64,000 bases of DNA, from contig JAFCMP010000086.1 of NCBI GenBank assembly GCA_017506865.1, positions 240,256 through 304,255 of the forward strand, read 5' to 3'. The DNA comes from Tribonema minus. Taxonomy: Eukaryota > Sar > Xanthophyceae > Tribonematales > Tribonemataceae. This document shows positions 1-13,914 of this stretch, one piece after another (position 1 is the stretch's first letter; each line of letters starts with the position of its first letter). A program made the position numbers and the translations under genes. The notes below the pieces were generated by a model, which did not search any database, was not told the origin of the DNA, and saw only the letters and a list, made by a program, of their open reading frames with translations.

Positions 1-168
1 AACTGCCACGTGCAAGTGCTTTCTGATGTGGTCTACCTGGCAGTTCTTGAAGCAGTAACACCAACTTCAAGTGGTGCCTGACCACAGCGCACGCTATGCC
101 TGATTATGCTCTTGCAGTACTTGCGCTAGTATTGAATTCAACATGCATTCGCATTGCTCGCTCTGCAG

Positions 169-3100
169 TTCGCCATGACGGCCATCACACAGAGCGCCAT
201 GAACAAGGTGAGTGCAGAACATAAATACCTCAAGGCACGCACGTAATTTGTATATGAAATTGCAGGCATTTTTAGATGGTGCCATGGCATGTTGGACATA
301 TCGTGACATCTTGCCAAAGGCATGCAGGTGGTGTAGTCGCTGCTGCATCACCGCTGTTCTTGCGGCCTTTCGAAGTTCACGATCGTTGCGCAGCCCAGTG
401 AACTGTGAGTGCCGTCATCGCGGTATCCTGCTTCATTGCGGCGTGCAGGCCTATGCAAGACAACAAGTAGCTGCTTCACCTCAGTGCTCAGCCACCGTTG
501 TTGTTTTGGCATACTAAGTGCACTTAAGTATTTCAGAAGGTAATTTCGCGCTCGCATACTTGCACTTGATGATCTTTGCGACGCCGGCTACAGAGCCATG
601 TCTAACTTCTACTAGTACCTCATGTCGAGCACGGCATTCTCGCTTCTATCCCTAACCCTATTCCTTCTCGCAGGCCTATGAGGGACCCCAGTTTGACCTC
701 AGTGCTCGACTGCCGTTTGTGCTCAACACGCTGGCGGTCACCATGGTCCTGAGCCCTGCGCTGCCGCTGCTGCTGCCGCTGGCGATGATCGCGTTCGCCG
801 TTACGTACATGGTGGGTGGCAGAACAGAAACGATTTTTAAGTTATGCACGAGTCGTCTCTTTGAGGCGTTTGCACTTGCGTTGTCATGCTACGAGCTGAC
901 ACTTGAAGTACGCCAGACTACACGGGGATGACCAGTGCGCTTTCCACTTGCGCTGTTGTGCTGCAAGGCAGTGGTACCCTGATGCACAGTCCACAATTCA
1001 AGCATCGAGCACAAAGAAGAGGGTACGGTAGTGCTGGGTGCACAGGGGTGCTGGGATGTAAGACAGAGCACTTCACAGTTGAAGTGCGTGCGTTTAGTAC
1101 TTGATGACTCCATTTGCTTCATAAAGCAGTCACTTTTGAGCCCTTGTGAGTGAGCATACTGCTGCAACACCGCCTTCTGAAAGGTCCAATAGCCAGCGCA
1201 ATCGGCAATGCTTACAGTTACCGCAGTGACATCATTGCACGGGATTTCGACATCCTGAAGACTTTAGGATTGGGTTAGGACCTAGTGTATACCAAAACGT
1301 AATCCTAAGTTAGCTCATTGATCAGGACAGGGTGGCAATATGTAATGCTGTTGTCTTTCTGCTGCGTCTGCTGACGTGAGTGGGACCTGGCCACGTTGGA
1401 GTGTTGTTGTAAAAATCACGGCGACGGTCAGGAGGAGGTCACGGGTCAGATAAGCGCTGACGTAAAAGTTGAAGTTTGCATTTGAAGTTCGCAGGAGTCA
1501 AGGTCAGGATGGTCAGGCGTGTCGTGGAGCGTCATCCGATGGAATGGCAAACCCTGATCTCTAACACTAACGCTAAACCCAAGGCCCTGCAAACGCCACA
1601 CCCTCATTGCTCGAGAGCATTCGAGTGCCCGCTGCTTTCAAACCTCCAGTCCTTGCTTCTGTGACACATGGTGTTGACCGTGTGCTGGCGCCCTTGGTGT
1701 CACAGCATTGCTCAGCTGCTGATGGCGCATGCGTCACCAGCACCGTAGGTACGGCTACGCTTGAACATCAAACTTCAACTTCAATTTGAAGACGACCCTG
1801 TGTTTCTTGTCTGACATCAATTCTGACCTCTCTCACTTCAAGCATTTCTCTCATGCTCTGTTGCGTGCCGCAATGGCTGTTGGTGCTGCTTCTGATGATG
1901 ATGCTGATGATGCTCAGGTGGGGCACTTGAACATCAAACTTCAACCTCAACACAAACACGCCCTGTATTTCGTGTCTGAAATCAGTCCTGACCTCTCTCA
2001 CTTCACGCATTTCTCTCACGCCTTTTGTGTCGCGGGAGCTCCACATGAACTGACTCTGCGTAAACTCTGTGGCTGCTGCACAACAATAGCACATCGACAA
2101 GTACATGCTGGTGCATATATGTTACCACCGCAGTGACAGCACTATATATATGTTACCATCGAAGTGACAGCATGATAGCGCGCTGCACATTTTCTACTCT
2201 GCCCATGCACTGTGGTTTGCTGCATATCGATGCCAGATTGACAAGTACATGCTGGTGCGGTGGTACGCACGGCCGCCGCAGTACGACGGCCAACTCGCCT
2301 ACTGGGTGAGTGTGTGCTTGCCTCATTCAATATGTGCAATATGTGTGGCCTTGTTCAATGTGCAACGGTGTTGCTGCACCCAAACATGCATAGCGTGGCA
2401 CAACTTCAATTTGCGTGGAAGATGTAGCGGCCACTGAGCACAGTGCTCAAAGCCAAGCTGCAACCGTCAAACTATGCATTTAGAAGTATGGTGTGTTGTC
2501 CATGCCTTTATTGAAGTATGTGAGTACGTCACATTGCCTGAGTTCATGCGTCTTTTGACCTGCCAAATGGTTTGCATGCCTACATCTCCATGGCATCGAG
2601 GATGCTGTTGGCAGATTAATCTCTTGCTGCCCAGACTTCGGTCCAGCACTTGCGTGGCGAATGCAGTTTGTATAGCGCCAGTCAGAGAAATGTCCACCCT
2701 ACTGCACTTCTTCACAGCACAGGTGTCGTTGCACATGCTGTTGCATCCGCTCCTTAGGGGCGTCATATGCAGTTGACAGGGGCCGAGGGCGCATTGATTC
2801 ATTCATTCATTCATTCATTAATTCATTCACTCAACCGTTCGTTTATTCATTCATGCATTCATCTATCCATTTATTAATTCGTTCACTCATTCAGTCAAGC
2901 GCACTGTCCAGCGCAGTGTCCACCGTTGCTGTGCATCACCACGTGCCACTCACAACACGGGTGTGCACACCTCTGATCACTGTGCTCGCAGGTGAATGCC
3001 AAGATGCCGGCAGTCCTGTTCCACTGCGCGTTTAACCTAACCCTAACCCTAACCCTAACTTGACCCTAATCATGGCTCGCAGGTAAATGCCAAGATGCCG

Positions 3101-6100
3101 GCGGTCCTGTTCCTGCACTGCGCGTTTGCCATCTGGGTCTATGCCGAGCCCACCATCTTTGACAGCGCCTACATCTACGGCGGAGGGTAAGCTGAGCACT
3201 GACATCTAAGAAAAATACCTGTACGCTCGGCTGGGTGCTGCCATTTTTGCCCTTAGCTGGTTGAGTTGACCGCAATACCATCATGAGTGAGTGAGCGATC
3301 ATTAATGCAGCGCCTACATCTACGGCGGAGGGTGAGCTGAGCACTGACCTCACAAACACAACTACAGTTTTGGTGGAAGGTATTCAACTTGACGGCTAAC
3401 CACACCTTGACACTTAGAGTTCTACGATCGGTCGATTCGTTTTCATAGCAACAATTGGCTGAGAGTTGCCATTGCTGCCTGTAGCTGGTGGGGTTGACCG
3501 CAGTACTGTCTGGACATGCTGCACGCGTGCAGTTTGTTTATCATGAGTGATCATTAATGCAATGCCTGCCATTGCGGCGGAGGGTGCGGTGAGCATTGAT
3601 GTCATGGATTACATCAACAGACTTGCAGTTGAGCTGTATTGTATGTCTTTGTTTTGACAAGACGGCCTGATATCAGCACACCATGCTGCAAATATGCAGT
3701 GCGTGGATCACACTTCTTTAGTTGAAGGCATCGCACGGCTTGGCGGAGGGTATGAAGGGTTATGCACTGTGTTTGGCAACTATCTGCTGAGGTGTCATCC
3801 TTGCACCAGTTGTATGCAGCACACACTGTGCAGCCTCGCTTGAAGTTCCTTGCGCATGTGGTCCTCTGGACCATGATTAGGTTGAGGTGTATAGTAAGGG
3901 TACGGTTTTAGAAAAATGGTTTGATGTCAGGGTCAAGACCAGGGTTGGGGGGAATGTTAGGGTTAAATCAGAGCTAGGTGGCTGCCTGCATCGTCATGCA
4001 CTGAACACATTCCCAGAGTGTGAGCTTATGCTTCCATACGTGCCGCCAAAACCGGGGCCGCATTCTGATGCAATCTCCGCGCGTGCTATGCTGCCTGAAA
4101 CAGCTGCTTAACGCTAGTCAATTGAGGACTGACGTGCATCAAAACAACTGCAAATGGAATCATCGTTGCTGTGCGTGCTGCATTCTATTTGGGCTCATAT
4201 ACGTTTGGAAACTCACTTTGCTGAGGACAAGATTACTACTTTGAAGTATACCAGTTTGTGTGGCACATCAGCTAGGGCTCCCATGCCTCGAGGCTGCAAT
4301 CAAGTGCATCGCAACTCACCATCAATACCTGCCTGCAAGTGCAGAAACCTGCAATTTCATCTTTTTAGGCAACAAGCAAGTGTCAGAGTTTTGCGTCATC
4401 ATGCTGCTGATCACCCTGCTTCTTGAGCACTGTAGCTGTGTCCTGGCATCAGAAATCCTGCAGGCCCCTGGAGAGCTGATCACAACACTCCGGATATTAT
4501 GAAAACACCTCATGCTTCATGCCATCACCTGTGATGCGTGCACAGGAGCACTGCGGACGTTCCAAAGGTCTTGGGCAATCTGCCGACGACAGAGGGAGTG
4601 GCCCACCGCAGCCTCAAGATTGCCTGCTTCCCCTTCCTCCTGATCCTGTGCCTGATGATCGTGTACTACCTGGTCACAACCTTCCTGCCAATGTGAGTCT
4701 AAGTCCAAGTCTGAGAGGAAGAGTCACATGCGAGTCCACAATCGCGATCAGGCCACACATTTGGCGAGTCAGGCAGCACTTGAAAAGCGACCGACTGTCT
4801 TTCATGATGCATGCGAGAGCATATGGCTGACAAACAACCCGCATATCGTTTCAGGGCTGATGGTACACAATGCTTGCCCTGTACGAAGGGCTTGCCCTGG
4901 CTTCTGCCAACTGCGGGTTTGCTGGGTGGAAATAAAAAACGAATTAGCTGGTCTCGTGGCGTGCTGCACAACATACAGCAATTGTTCCCCTTGTCGGTGT
5001 TGAGGTAATGAAATCCCTTCTCAGTACGCCTAGAATGCGTTCACTTTGATGAGTCCTGTGTGTTGCATGCAATGTAGGCAGTTGTGGTGCTCGGATGTTA
5101 CCATGAAGGCCAAGGTCTGTATTGCACTCAAATCAACTATTGTATCCACAACGACACCGCACGGCATTGGTTGTGCCACACATGCATAGCCGTTGTTGAT
5201 GATAATTGATTTATTCTCATCAGTATGTTGAAGTGGACAGTTGAAGTGGACCAACTGTCAAAGCATGCCGACTGTAGCATTACGCTATACACATGCAGTG
5301 CTTTTTCCATACAGCTTCTTGCGCACGTGAACGGGCCATAATCGTGTTCAACTGGGAGGAGCATCACTGCAACACGTTGTTCATGCAGACCGCTCACTAC
5401 CTTGAAGGGGATGGCGCCAACTCATACCGTGTATGCTCTGCAGCCACTATCTGGAGCAGATTAAGGCATTCTGGCGCATAGTCACGCATCCCGGAGCCGT
5501 TTCAGCTGACACGGTGTCCCAAGACTTCAACCCCGAGTTCACCGGCACGTTTGCGAGACTGTTCCCGCCCGGCAAGAAGGTTCCCGAGCAGTTCATCGAG
5601 AATGCGCACGATGGATGGACGGTCACGGTGGACCCCGATAGCTGTGAGGTGAGCTAGTGACAGCGCTCAACCTTGCTGCGCATTGAGCTCTCTTGCTTGC
5701 CTTCTAGCAGCTATATTGCGTTCAGGGCAGTAGGTACAGAGCTTGATTGCCAGCAATGCCGATGACGACATGCAACTGACACCATATGTACATACCGTAC
5801 CCTGCCTGCATCTGCACGCAGGTGCTGCGCAAGCAGTATCAGGCACCAGTGCTCAGCCCCAGGAACTCTGCGGGGGCGGCACCGGCGCATAAGACGGGGG
5901 ACATGCTGACATGGGAGGTCCTGAAGGAGGTGTATGGAATCTGCACGTACCACATGAGCGACAACAAGGCGTACGCCGACATTGTGCGCACACAGGACAT
6001 GCTGGTTCAGGTGCGACGTGACTGGCTTGAAGTTGGCTTAGGGTTAGGGTTAGGGTTGGGGTCAGGGCTAGAGTATGTTGTGGCCACCTCCGCAGTAATG

Positions 6101-7823
6101 CTCATTCCACATGATCTACCGACTAATAATGGCATGCATGGTCAGGGACTGTTGTGACACATGGTGGCAGAACGGACTGGGTGCAATGTGAGCTGCTATA
6201 GCTCAGGTGCTTGTAGATTCAATATGTAGAGCATGGCAGGCGGGATCAGATCAAAACAAGCGTGCGCGTGCACACTGCTGATGTTATCATGCTGCACGTT
6301 CACCGTTGCTGTGAGCACATGCTTTTGTCACAGGCAGCATACTTCAACGGACTCATGTGTGAGCATCCACCGAGGAAGTGAGATGCAGCTCGCTGCTGTT
6401 GCGTTGGTGGAAGGGCGGTGAAACCAGAGTACGTAGTATCAAATCTATCGCACACTAGAGTTCAAGTTGAAAAACCTCGTGCGCGAGCTTCAAAATGCAG
6501 CTTCTTTGCCAAACGGACAATTTAATTATGTCAGGACCACAGCCATACAGACCCCATCAAGGTTTATACCCATTTAAAACGATGCATAAAAGTGCTCCTG
6601 ACCTACTGCACTTTGGCGTATGAAGAAAACGCACAAGCTAACAGTGGAGTCCCTCGACACAGCCTGCCTGAAGTACCAGTGTTCTTTGAGTAAACAACAA
6701 CACCTACCCGCCTGACCTCACACGCTGCAGGAGCTCAACATTGTGACGCCCAAGTGCCCTGGCGGCAAGCTGTGGAGTGAGGAAGGGTACCGCAACTATC
6801 TGGCCGTCAAAGCAGGGGAGACACCTGCACTGACCCCCGGGGGCACTGCAGAGGGCCTTACAGTCGCATGCACAGGCACAAGCGCAGAGGTAAGTACAGG
6901 TCTGAACAGAAGAGGTTTTGGGAGGTTTGGCACAATAACAAGCTAGTTAAAACAAGGACCCAGCCAGGAGGCGTAGAGAGCAAGAGGGGAAAGGCACGCA
7001 AGGCATGTACATTGAGTATAACATCTTTCTTGACCCTAGAGCTGCAACGGAGCATGTGTTGCGCTGCTCGCCTTCACTGGGTACTTCAAGTACGAAGTTT
7101 CATGCATGTGCATCGCTCGAGCATTTGACAAGTTTGGGCATTCAAGTGCAAATCCAAATGTAAGCCCTCTGGCAGGCTCACAGGCGCCAACGCGTGGAGT
7201 GAGTCAGAGCTGCGGCGTGTATGGGCGTGAGCACTGTGCTACAGCCGATCATGGTCAAACATGCAACAGTGTGTGTTTGGCTGAAGCAGATGATATCCCC
7301 GAGCCGGCTTGCTGGTCGCTTCTTAAACCCACTGGCAGTCTTTGACACTCGCCTGAGAGCTAGGCATACCATTGAGGTTTACAGAAGCTGACAGTCATAA
7401 AGGTGACCCTGACTTTGACCAAAATCCCGGCCCTACCCTACATTTAATCCCAAGTTATCTACTACTTCAAGTCTATGGTAGTGTTGCGTCAACTTGAAGA
7501 GCTGCCAAATAATTGTTGGCGCCTTCAGTGACTTCAATAACCCTTGATTCGAGAGCACTTGTGCGTGTGCGTCGTGATGTATCTCCTCTCACACGCTGTG
7601 TCTAATCAAAAACAAAGTGCAGCTTCACCACATCAGTGTGTACTGACTCGTTCCAAAACTTAATGTACTGCAGGACGCAAAGGCGGGCTGGGCAAAATCT
7701 AAGACTGCCACTCGAAGTCACCTCACACGAGCACCAGGGTCACCTCGAGAACCCAGACTGATCAAGAGCAAGTCGGCCAAGTCGGGTCGAGTCGTGCCCG
7801 ATCTGAAGCCGCTCGACTTCTGA
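169..7823 (+). CDS. Polytopic membrane protein, CSC1/TMEM63-like (5' end outside window)
   Basis: Nine exons join in phase: 169-207, 674-811, 2237-2305, 3083-3186, 4546-4692, 5444-5648, 5822-6010, 6731-6889 and 7674-7823 (TGA). They give 399 residues of a protein whose start lies upstream of the window. The second exon is a long hydrophobic stretch (NTLAVTMVLSPALPLLLPLA) followed across the junction by DKYMLVRWYARPPQYD. That layout of hydrophobic helix, basic-aromatic turn and PPxYD resembles the pore region of CSC1/OSCA/TMEM63 (DUF221-type) mechanosensitive channels and their protist relatives. Two more membrane segments follow (VLFLHCAFAIWVY and FPFLLILCLMIVYYLV). The last four exons encode a soluble, probably cytosolic tail ending in a basic serine/lysine-rich stretch. 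Phase fits at every junction, including the glycine codon split between 3186 and 4546. The family call is by resemblance only; another anoctamin/TMC-like membrane family is possible. Several introns hold partial copies of the neighbouring exon edge. Confidence 0.62.
2791..2905. repeat. ATTC-type tetranucleotide microsatellite
   Basis: About 110 bases of imperfect ATTC/ATTA tetranucleotide repeats lie in the intron before the 3083-3186 exon of the membrane-protein gene. Confidence 0.9.
2989..3062 (+). repeat. Partial acceptor-side copy of exon 3083-3186, followed by telomere-like repeats
   Basis: The sequence from the CTCGCAG acceptor through the first roughly 40 exon bases is repeated about 90 bases upstream of the true exon. 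It has a few substitutions and a 3-base deletion. The copy runs directly into TAACCTAACCCTAACCCTAA-type repeats at 3032-3060, and the genuine exon follows. The copy contains a usable-looking AG and could act as a decoy acceptor. Confidence 0.85.
3306..3600 (+). repeat. Degenerate donor-side copies of exon 3083-3186
   Basis: The exon end plus donor plus first intron bases (GCGCCTACATCTACGGCGGA, then GGGTAAGCTGAGCACTGAC) recurs at 3308-3345 almost unchanged. It recurs again, more degraded, near 3556-3600, with a trace around 3735. All copies lie in the following intron in direct orientation. Confidence 0.8.
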
Positions 7824-8560
7824 GTGTTACAAAGCTGTACAAGCACCCCTGGCCTCTACAGCCTGCCCCACTCAGCAGCACAAATCCACAGCAAAAATTG
7901 TTGCTTCTCAAGTATGTGTGCGGCCAACGCAGCCATTGCTAAATGGATTGTGGCAAGTATTTGCAACTGGTCCAACGTTGGTGGTTTGAAGTACATGAAT
8001 CTGCCGCCTTTGTGCATGTGCGACGCTCTTGAAGCTGCTGGCACACTGTCATGTGCGGCCTCTGCCATTGCCGGCTCGAGGTATTCTGTCCTAGATGGCA
8101 TCATGACGATGCCCGCTGCTGTTGTGTCCTACAGCGTGTTCATGAGTGGTCCTTGTGACTGATTGTGCACAAATCATTTTATGCAGATGCCGTCCATCCA
8201 CCAAATGAAGCATCACCCAGCTCAGCATGCTTGACTGGACCGGCTGCCTACTGCCGTTGCTGCCGTTGCTGTTAGTGCTGCTGCTGAATGAATTAATTCT
8301 GATCATTTGCAGCACCTGAGCGAGCTGCATGTGCACTTCAGTTTAGCTCAGCCACCCTTTGCTCCTGGCATGCCATGACCAAGTCTACAGCGTAAATAAG
8401 GGCGTTCTGCAAGACATTTGGGTTTAACAGGAAGCTTCTGGAAGGAAGAGCAACTTCAACATTTGCCTTGCGCAACAAACGAGCTCTCACCACTGCAAGG
8501 GCAGTGGCAAAGCAGCAGTGACTGTGGCAGTAGAAGATTTGAACTCCTTGTGGTGCCCGA

Positions 8561-11500
8561 ATGTCTGCGGACGGCGCTTCAGATTCAGCACCAGCAGCTG
8601 CTCCCGCTGCTGCTGCCGCTGCTGCCAAGAAGTATCCTCCGCGGCCCGTGGAGAATGTGCTCATGGATCCTGACATCAAGCGCAAATTGACGAGGGTCTT
8701 TGACTCCGCCACGATGCCGCTGCTGATGGAGCATCACAAGTGGACGATTGTCATGGGGAACAGGCCATGCGACAAGTACTTCATGCCGCCTGGAGTGCAG
8801 AGGGGAAATGGGTTCAGGCCCAGGGTTGACTTCTTCGACTCTTCTGTGCAAGTGCTGACGAAGCTGTTTGCGGAGCAGGAGCTTTATGGGCTTGTTCTGG
8901 ACAAGGCAAGTCCATTCATGTTCCTTGAGCAGCATGGACCACGAACTTGAAGTTTGAATTATTTTTTCCACTACGTGCACCGCGACTGTCGAGAATCTAT
9001 GGTGCAGCAGCCAGGGTCGCACTAGAACTTGAACCTGGTTGACAACTAACAGCATGCGGTGCCTCTTTGCGCTGTGTGGTGGCGTTTGGTTTGGTGCCAG
9101 CGATGCTGCGGAGGGCAAGGCATGCCTGCATGCTCACGCGCCTTGCAAACCCAATGGCATGTGCACACCGTTGCTGCAGCAGTCGGCCGCCGCACTGGCG
9201 GCATGAGCAAATGTGCAGACTTTTACTCCTAACGTGCCAAACTGCAGCAGCAGACTTGCACCATCACTACGCTCCTGCCAATGCGTTCGCCTGCTGTCAC
9301 TGCTCATCTGAGTGTGGCCACCATGCTAGTGAATACGCAGCATATGAACCAGCCGCCACACATCTGTCAACGCCCATTGCTGCACCATAGACATGGGAGG
9401 CGGCGTGCGATGCGGACAAAGGGCGCAAGCCGCAGAAGCGCAAGCCAAAGGCAAGCACGCCAGCGTCGGCGGCGGGCGTGGTTGTGAAGCGGCAGCGGCG
9501 GCGGCCGGAGTTCTCTGTGACAAGCACCGCGCTGCTGGTGGGGCCGGAGTACCAGGTACGTCACATTTGCAGCACTGCTCAGCCAGCAGTTGTGGAAGTT
9601 CAAGTTGTTGAAGTTTGTGATGAGATGGCACGCATGCCAGGGATTGCTGGCATAGTTCAACACGTCGCTCGTGTTGTTGCTGGAGCGAAGGTACGCGCTC
9701 ACGACCATCGTGAACTGCCAAGCTGCATACTATGCAGGACTGTACTGTCAACGGTCCTGTTCTGCACTAGCCAATTGGACTGCCCGTTGTGCATGCGACA
9801 ACACTGCAGCTGCATCCGCTCATGTTGTACCATCCACATTCATCAGTGATGTGTTGAATCAACGCCTTCTAGGTGCAGAGTGGCATCATACAGTATGCCA
9901 TGTGTGCGAATCATCAGCATTGTGCCGTCGAGTCAAGCACAGTCTGCATCGCCAGTGCAACTCCGATACAAAACGCATCCGAGGTTTGCACCGCTTGCTC
10001 TATGTAAAGTTTGGATGACACAGCGGACATAAGACTAAAGACATGACGAGGTAGCGTGCTTGCATGCAGCAGTTTCCGCTGCTGCTGTGCTGTATCTGCT
10101 GACAGCGTGCTCTGCCATTCAGCAGGCAGTGCGCATTTAATGTTGCGTTTGGAAGGGCCATCACGATGGAACGGCCGGAGCAGCTTAACTCATACTTCAA
10201 GTACTTGAAGTACCTACTTGCTGCAAAAAGGCACCAGTCGGTGTAGACATCGTGCCCCCATACAGTACCTGTTGCGTTCACATGTTCCTTGCATTTGCCG
10301 TGTACTGACGCGCTTGGCAAACGCTCTCGACATGCTCTGCAGATAGACCCCGCCAACATACCGCCGCTGCCAGGATCGCCAGAGGCACTGAGCACGAAAA
10401 CAGAGCGTGCTGAGTTTGGCGTACGACTGAAAGTGCATGGCGTAAACGGCCCTGTCACTCTGGCTGGAGAGGCCAATGGCGCGCCTGCCAATGGCAACGG
10501 CGTGCACAGCAACGGGGGCGATGCGGAAGGTGAAGAAGGGGTTGAAGTTGTGGTGGATGCGGCGGCGGCCGCGGAGGAGCGGCTGAGGGCGTGGACGGAT
10601 GAGGAAAAGGACAAGTTCTATGAGCTCATGGTGTCGCACCGGAAGAACATCTACGAGGCAAGTGATAGTTGAAGTTCAATAGGTGGAGGGTAAGTGCTGC
10701 CATAACATGGCGGAGGATGGGCTGTCGGATGGGCTGAGCCCATTCAACATACCATGTAGTCTGATTTTGACAAGTTCTATGAGCTCATGGCGTCGCACAG
10801 GAAGAGCATCTGCGAGAGGCAAGTGATACTTGAAGTTCAATAGGCGGAGGATATGTGGTGACATAACATACATACAGTGTGAGGTTTGTTCAGCAAAAGC
10901 GCGCAGCACAATCGTCCAATCAGCGGAGCGCATACATTCTTGCGGCTTGCCTTCTTAGCAGCATGTCAGGCTTTTGCGCAGGCTGAGCGCATACTGAACG
11001 AGTACAGTGACCTGAAACCTGAGCAGGCAGGCTTCCACATTTGCAGAAGTTTACTGGAGGTAGGCAGCTGGTGCAGCGCTGACTCTGCTGCTTGGTGAAC
11101 TCTCATGTCGAATTGCCGCCCATCAAACGTAAGGACATGGTGAGGTGCTAAGGTGCTTTTGACAAAACCACTCAGTTCCCAGCTGAGCTGCAGAAGCAGG
11201 CTGAAATGCACGCCAGAAGGCTCCGCAGCGAGCTGCTGCGGACTATGTGCCACAGATACATACATACCCACAGTACACACCACAGCGCTCAGCACGTCAT
11301 CCCGCACGCCATCACCCATAGCAGCACTGCTAGGGACAACTTAGATTGCGACAGTCTCCGACTTCTACAGCGGCTGCAGATCACGGTTGTCTTGTCTACA
11401 AAGAGTTTTGTGTCGCTGCTGCAGCAGTCGCTGCCTTCAACGGTGGCTAATCAATGCGGTGGTTATCTTGTAACTCGCGCTAGTTGCCAACTTCAACAGC

Positions 11501-13914
11501 GGCAGGCCACGGTTGTTTTATTTGTAAACAAGTTGCTTTGTGTCGTTGCTGCAGCATTCGCTGCCTTCAACAGTGGCCCAAGAATGTGGTTGGTTGCCCT
11601 GTGCGTGTCTCTGCAGGTGCAGAAGGGGATGCCGATCAGGAGGCCTTGCAGCGAGCTCCTGCAGTACTACTATGCGCACCTCAAGTCGCGCACCGGCGCC
11701 GCCGACGAGTTGAAGTATGTGGAGCAGTACAAGGACCTCAAGGCCAAGTGCCGCAGGGGCGGGGATCACGACCCGGCTGCTGGCGGTGAGTGTCGAAGTT
11801 GGAGTTGAAGTTCAGGCAGTTTTCACTCACGGCATGTGTGTGCGAAGCGGCACTGCAAATTGGGGACTATGAGTTGAAGTATGTGGAGTAGTACACGGAC
11901 CTCAAGGCCAAGTGCAGCAGGGGCAGATATCACGATCCGGCTGCCGGCGGTGCGTGTTGAAGTTGTAGTTGAAGCAGGTTTGCTTGATGTGTGTGCGAAG
12001 CGGCGTTGCAGATTTGAGACTTGTCTATTTTTGAAGTGTCTGAAATTCGATAGCTGAAGCAGTGCTCCAATATGCTGATGTTGGCATGTTGCTCGGCACC
12101 GAGTGCAGATTCAAGTCAACTGTTGCAGGGCCTGCAATCATGTCACATACGTTTGTGAGACGCGAAGCTGTTGTATTTTAGGCAGTTCTCAAACTTGGCC
12201 TTTATGCTGTCTGAGCCGTTTCGCTGCAAGCACTCAAGTTCAATCGGCACATTGCGGTTTGCTGTCGTCAAAGCGATGCCTGAACCTGAACCTGAGTGCG
12301 CTGGTTTTCCTCTGCCTGCCATGTCCAGGCTGAGGTACTCAGCCCCTTTGTGTTGCGGCTGCACACTTCAACCAGAACTTCAACACTTCATTCAGTAGTT
12401 CGTCACGGTCGCCTCCGCCGCACTGCCTCACCCCTCTCCTCCGTTATACATGCATACCCCGTGACTACTGCGCGCCGCTCGCGTGCAGAAGAGGACTGCT
12501 ACGTGTGCCAGATCTACGCCCCTGGCATGAAGCTGCTGTGCTGCGACGGCTGTCCCAATGTCTGCCACATCAGCTGCGCAGGGCTCACGGAAGGGCCGCT
12601 TCCCGAGGGAGACTGGTGAGTGGTCAAGTCCCAATCTTGAGTGCGCTGTGTTGAAGTTGCTTCAGCGGCTGGAGAAGGGGGGTTGTGTGCTGCACTGCAC
12701 TCCAGTGAGGAACGATGTGAATGCTTTTAGTAGATGCAGACCCTTCTGTCCGGTCGTTACAAAACACCTATGCTAATTTCATTGGCGTCTTGATTAACAG
12801 CACGTACAGGCCTTCTCACGGCGCACCCCCTTGTCTGCGGGCTAGTCGGTTGCACGGGGCTCTGCGACAGTGGTGTGCACTTCTCGTCTCACATGCTTGG
12901 GGCTGCTGGCATTGCGCGAGAGCCCCTTTCATGTTGCAGCCCAAAATGCAACCTGCTGCTGCTGCTGCTGCCATGGACGCATACACCACGTGCCAGGCTG
13001 TATTTACATTTTTACTGGCGTTGATGGAAGAAGGGCACTCTGCAAAGGCCGTCCACGTGGTCATGACGTTTGTGCGTGTAAGTGACTATGTGGGTGGCCG
13101 AGGACTCAAGAGAGGGAGCCATGCGTGTGCATGAGTACACACACAGCCAACTGGGGCAGGTGATGAAGCAGAATCGGTGTACGGCACGAGACCATCCAAG
13201 GTCGAGCGGTTTGCCTTCTTGGCATCTGTCAATGCTCTCACCTAACCCTGACAACCTTACCTTAACCCTAACCCTAAACCGTGATGATGCTCGAAAGGGT
13301 CAGCGGTGGCCCGCTCCTAACACACGAAGCGTCGCGCCAATTGTACTTGCAGGTTCTGTGCTCAGTGCCAAGAGAAGCAGCAGCAGCGGCAGCAGCAGGA
13401 GGAGGAGGAGCAGCAGCAACGGGAGCTTGAAGCTGCCAGCGCCGGCGACATCGATGCGGAAACTTCAACTGTGGCAATGGACGTAGGCGACGCTCCTGCC
13501 TTCGACGAAACCGCAACAGCAAGTGCTCAACAGCCGCCGCCGTCTCCGCCACTTGAGAGAGCGCACATTCCAACGCCCGGGTTTCACATAGTCACGAGCG
13601 GCGGCGGCGGCGGCGCTCGCAGCAGCAGTCCCGCCAGCAGCGATGAGCTCGATGACCAGAACGGCAGCAGTGGCGGCGGTAGTGGCGGCATCGCTGCAGG
13701 CACCTCGGTGCCTGCCGCATTGGCGCTGGCTGCGAAGAAGGACGAGCTTTGTGAGCGATCTGGAGAGGGCGGCGGCGGCAGCGGTGGCGGTGCAGGTGCA
13801 CCATCGCTTGCCGCAGGAGAGGTTGCTGCTGTCCAGACAAAGGAGGAGGGCCACAGTGTCAGCAGCGCTGGCGCCAATGGCAACAGCATCCCGACTGCGA
13901 AACAAGAAGCCTAG
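8561..13914 (+). CDS. Chromatin-type protein with SANT-like region and PHD finger
   Basis: Seven exons give a complete 590-residue protein: 8561-8905, 9391-9555, 10343-10657, 10970-11059, 11617-11785, 12489-12615 and 13353-13914 (TAG). Residues 1-25 are Ala-rich. Residues about 60-115 hold a module with DKYFMPPGV and RPRVDFFDS, reminiscent of MBD/TAM-like pieces in heterokont nuclear proteins (inference). A basic linker (KGRKPQKRKPK) follows. Residues about 245-335 look SANT-like, with WTDEEKDKFYELMVSHRKN and, after two junctions, CSELLQYYYAHLKS. A PHD finger occupies about 362-410, with CYVCQ, CCDGCPNVCHISC and then WFCAQC; the last Cys pair is completed only by splicing 12615 to 13353, which supports the model. 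The C-terminus is Gln/Glu- then Gly/Ser-rich and disordered. A nuclear histone-reading role is likely. Introns one and three start with GC (AAG or GAG before GCAAGT). The acceptor at 10970 could instead be 10982. Confidence 0.86.
10758..10850 (+). repeat. Donor-side copy of exon 10343-10657
   Basis: About 80 bases that reproduce the end of the third PHD-gene exon, its GCAAGT donor and the start of its intron (GACAAGTTCTATGAGCTCAT, later TTGAAGTTCAATAG). They lie about 150 bases downstream of the true donor with roughly 15 percent divergence. Confidence 0.87.
11868..11970 (+). repeat. Donor-side copy of exon 11617-11785
   Basis: The end of the fifth PHD-gene exon from GAGTTGAAGTATGTGGAG to the donor and into the intron is repeated about 160 bases downstream. 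The copy has a stop (TAG replacing CAG), so it is not a functional second exon. Confidence 0.87.
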
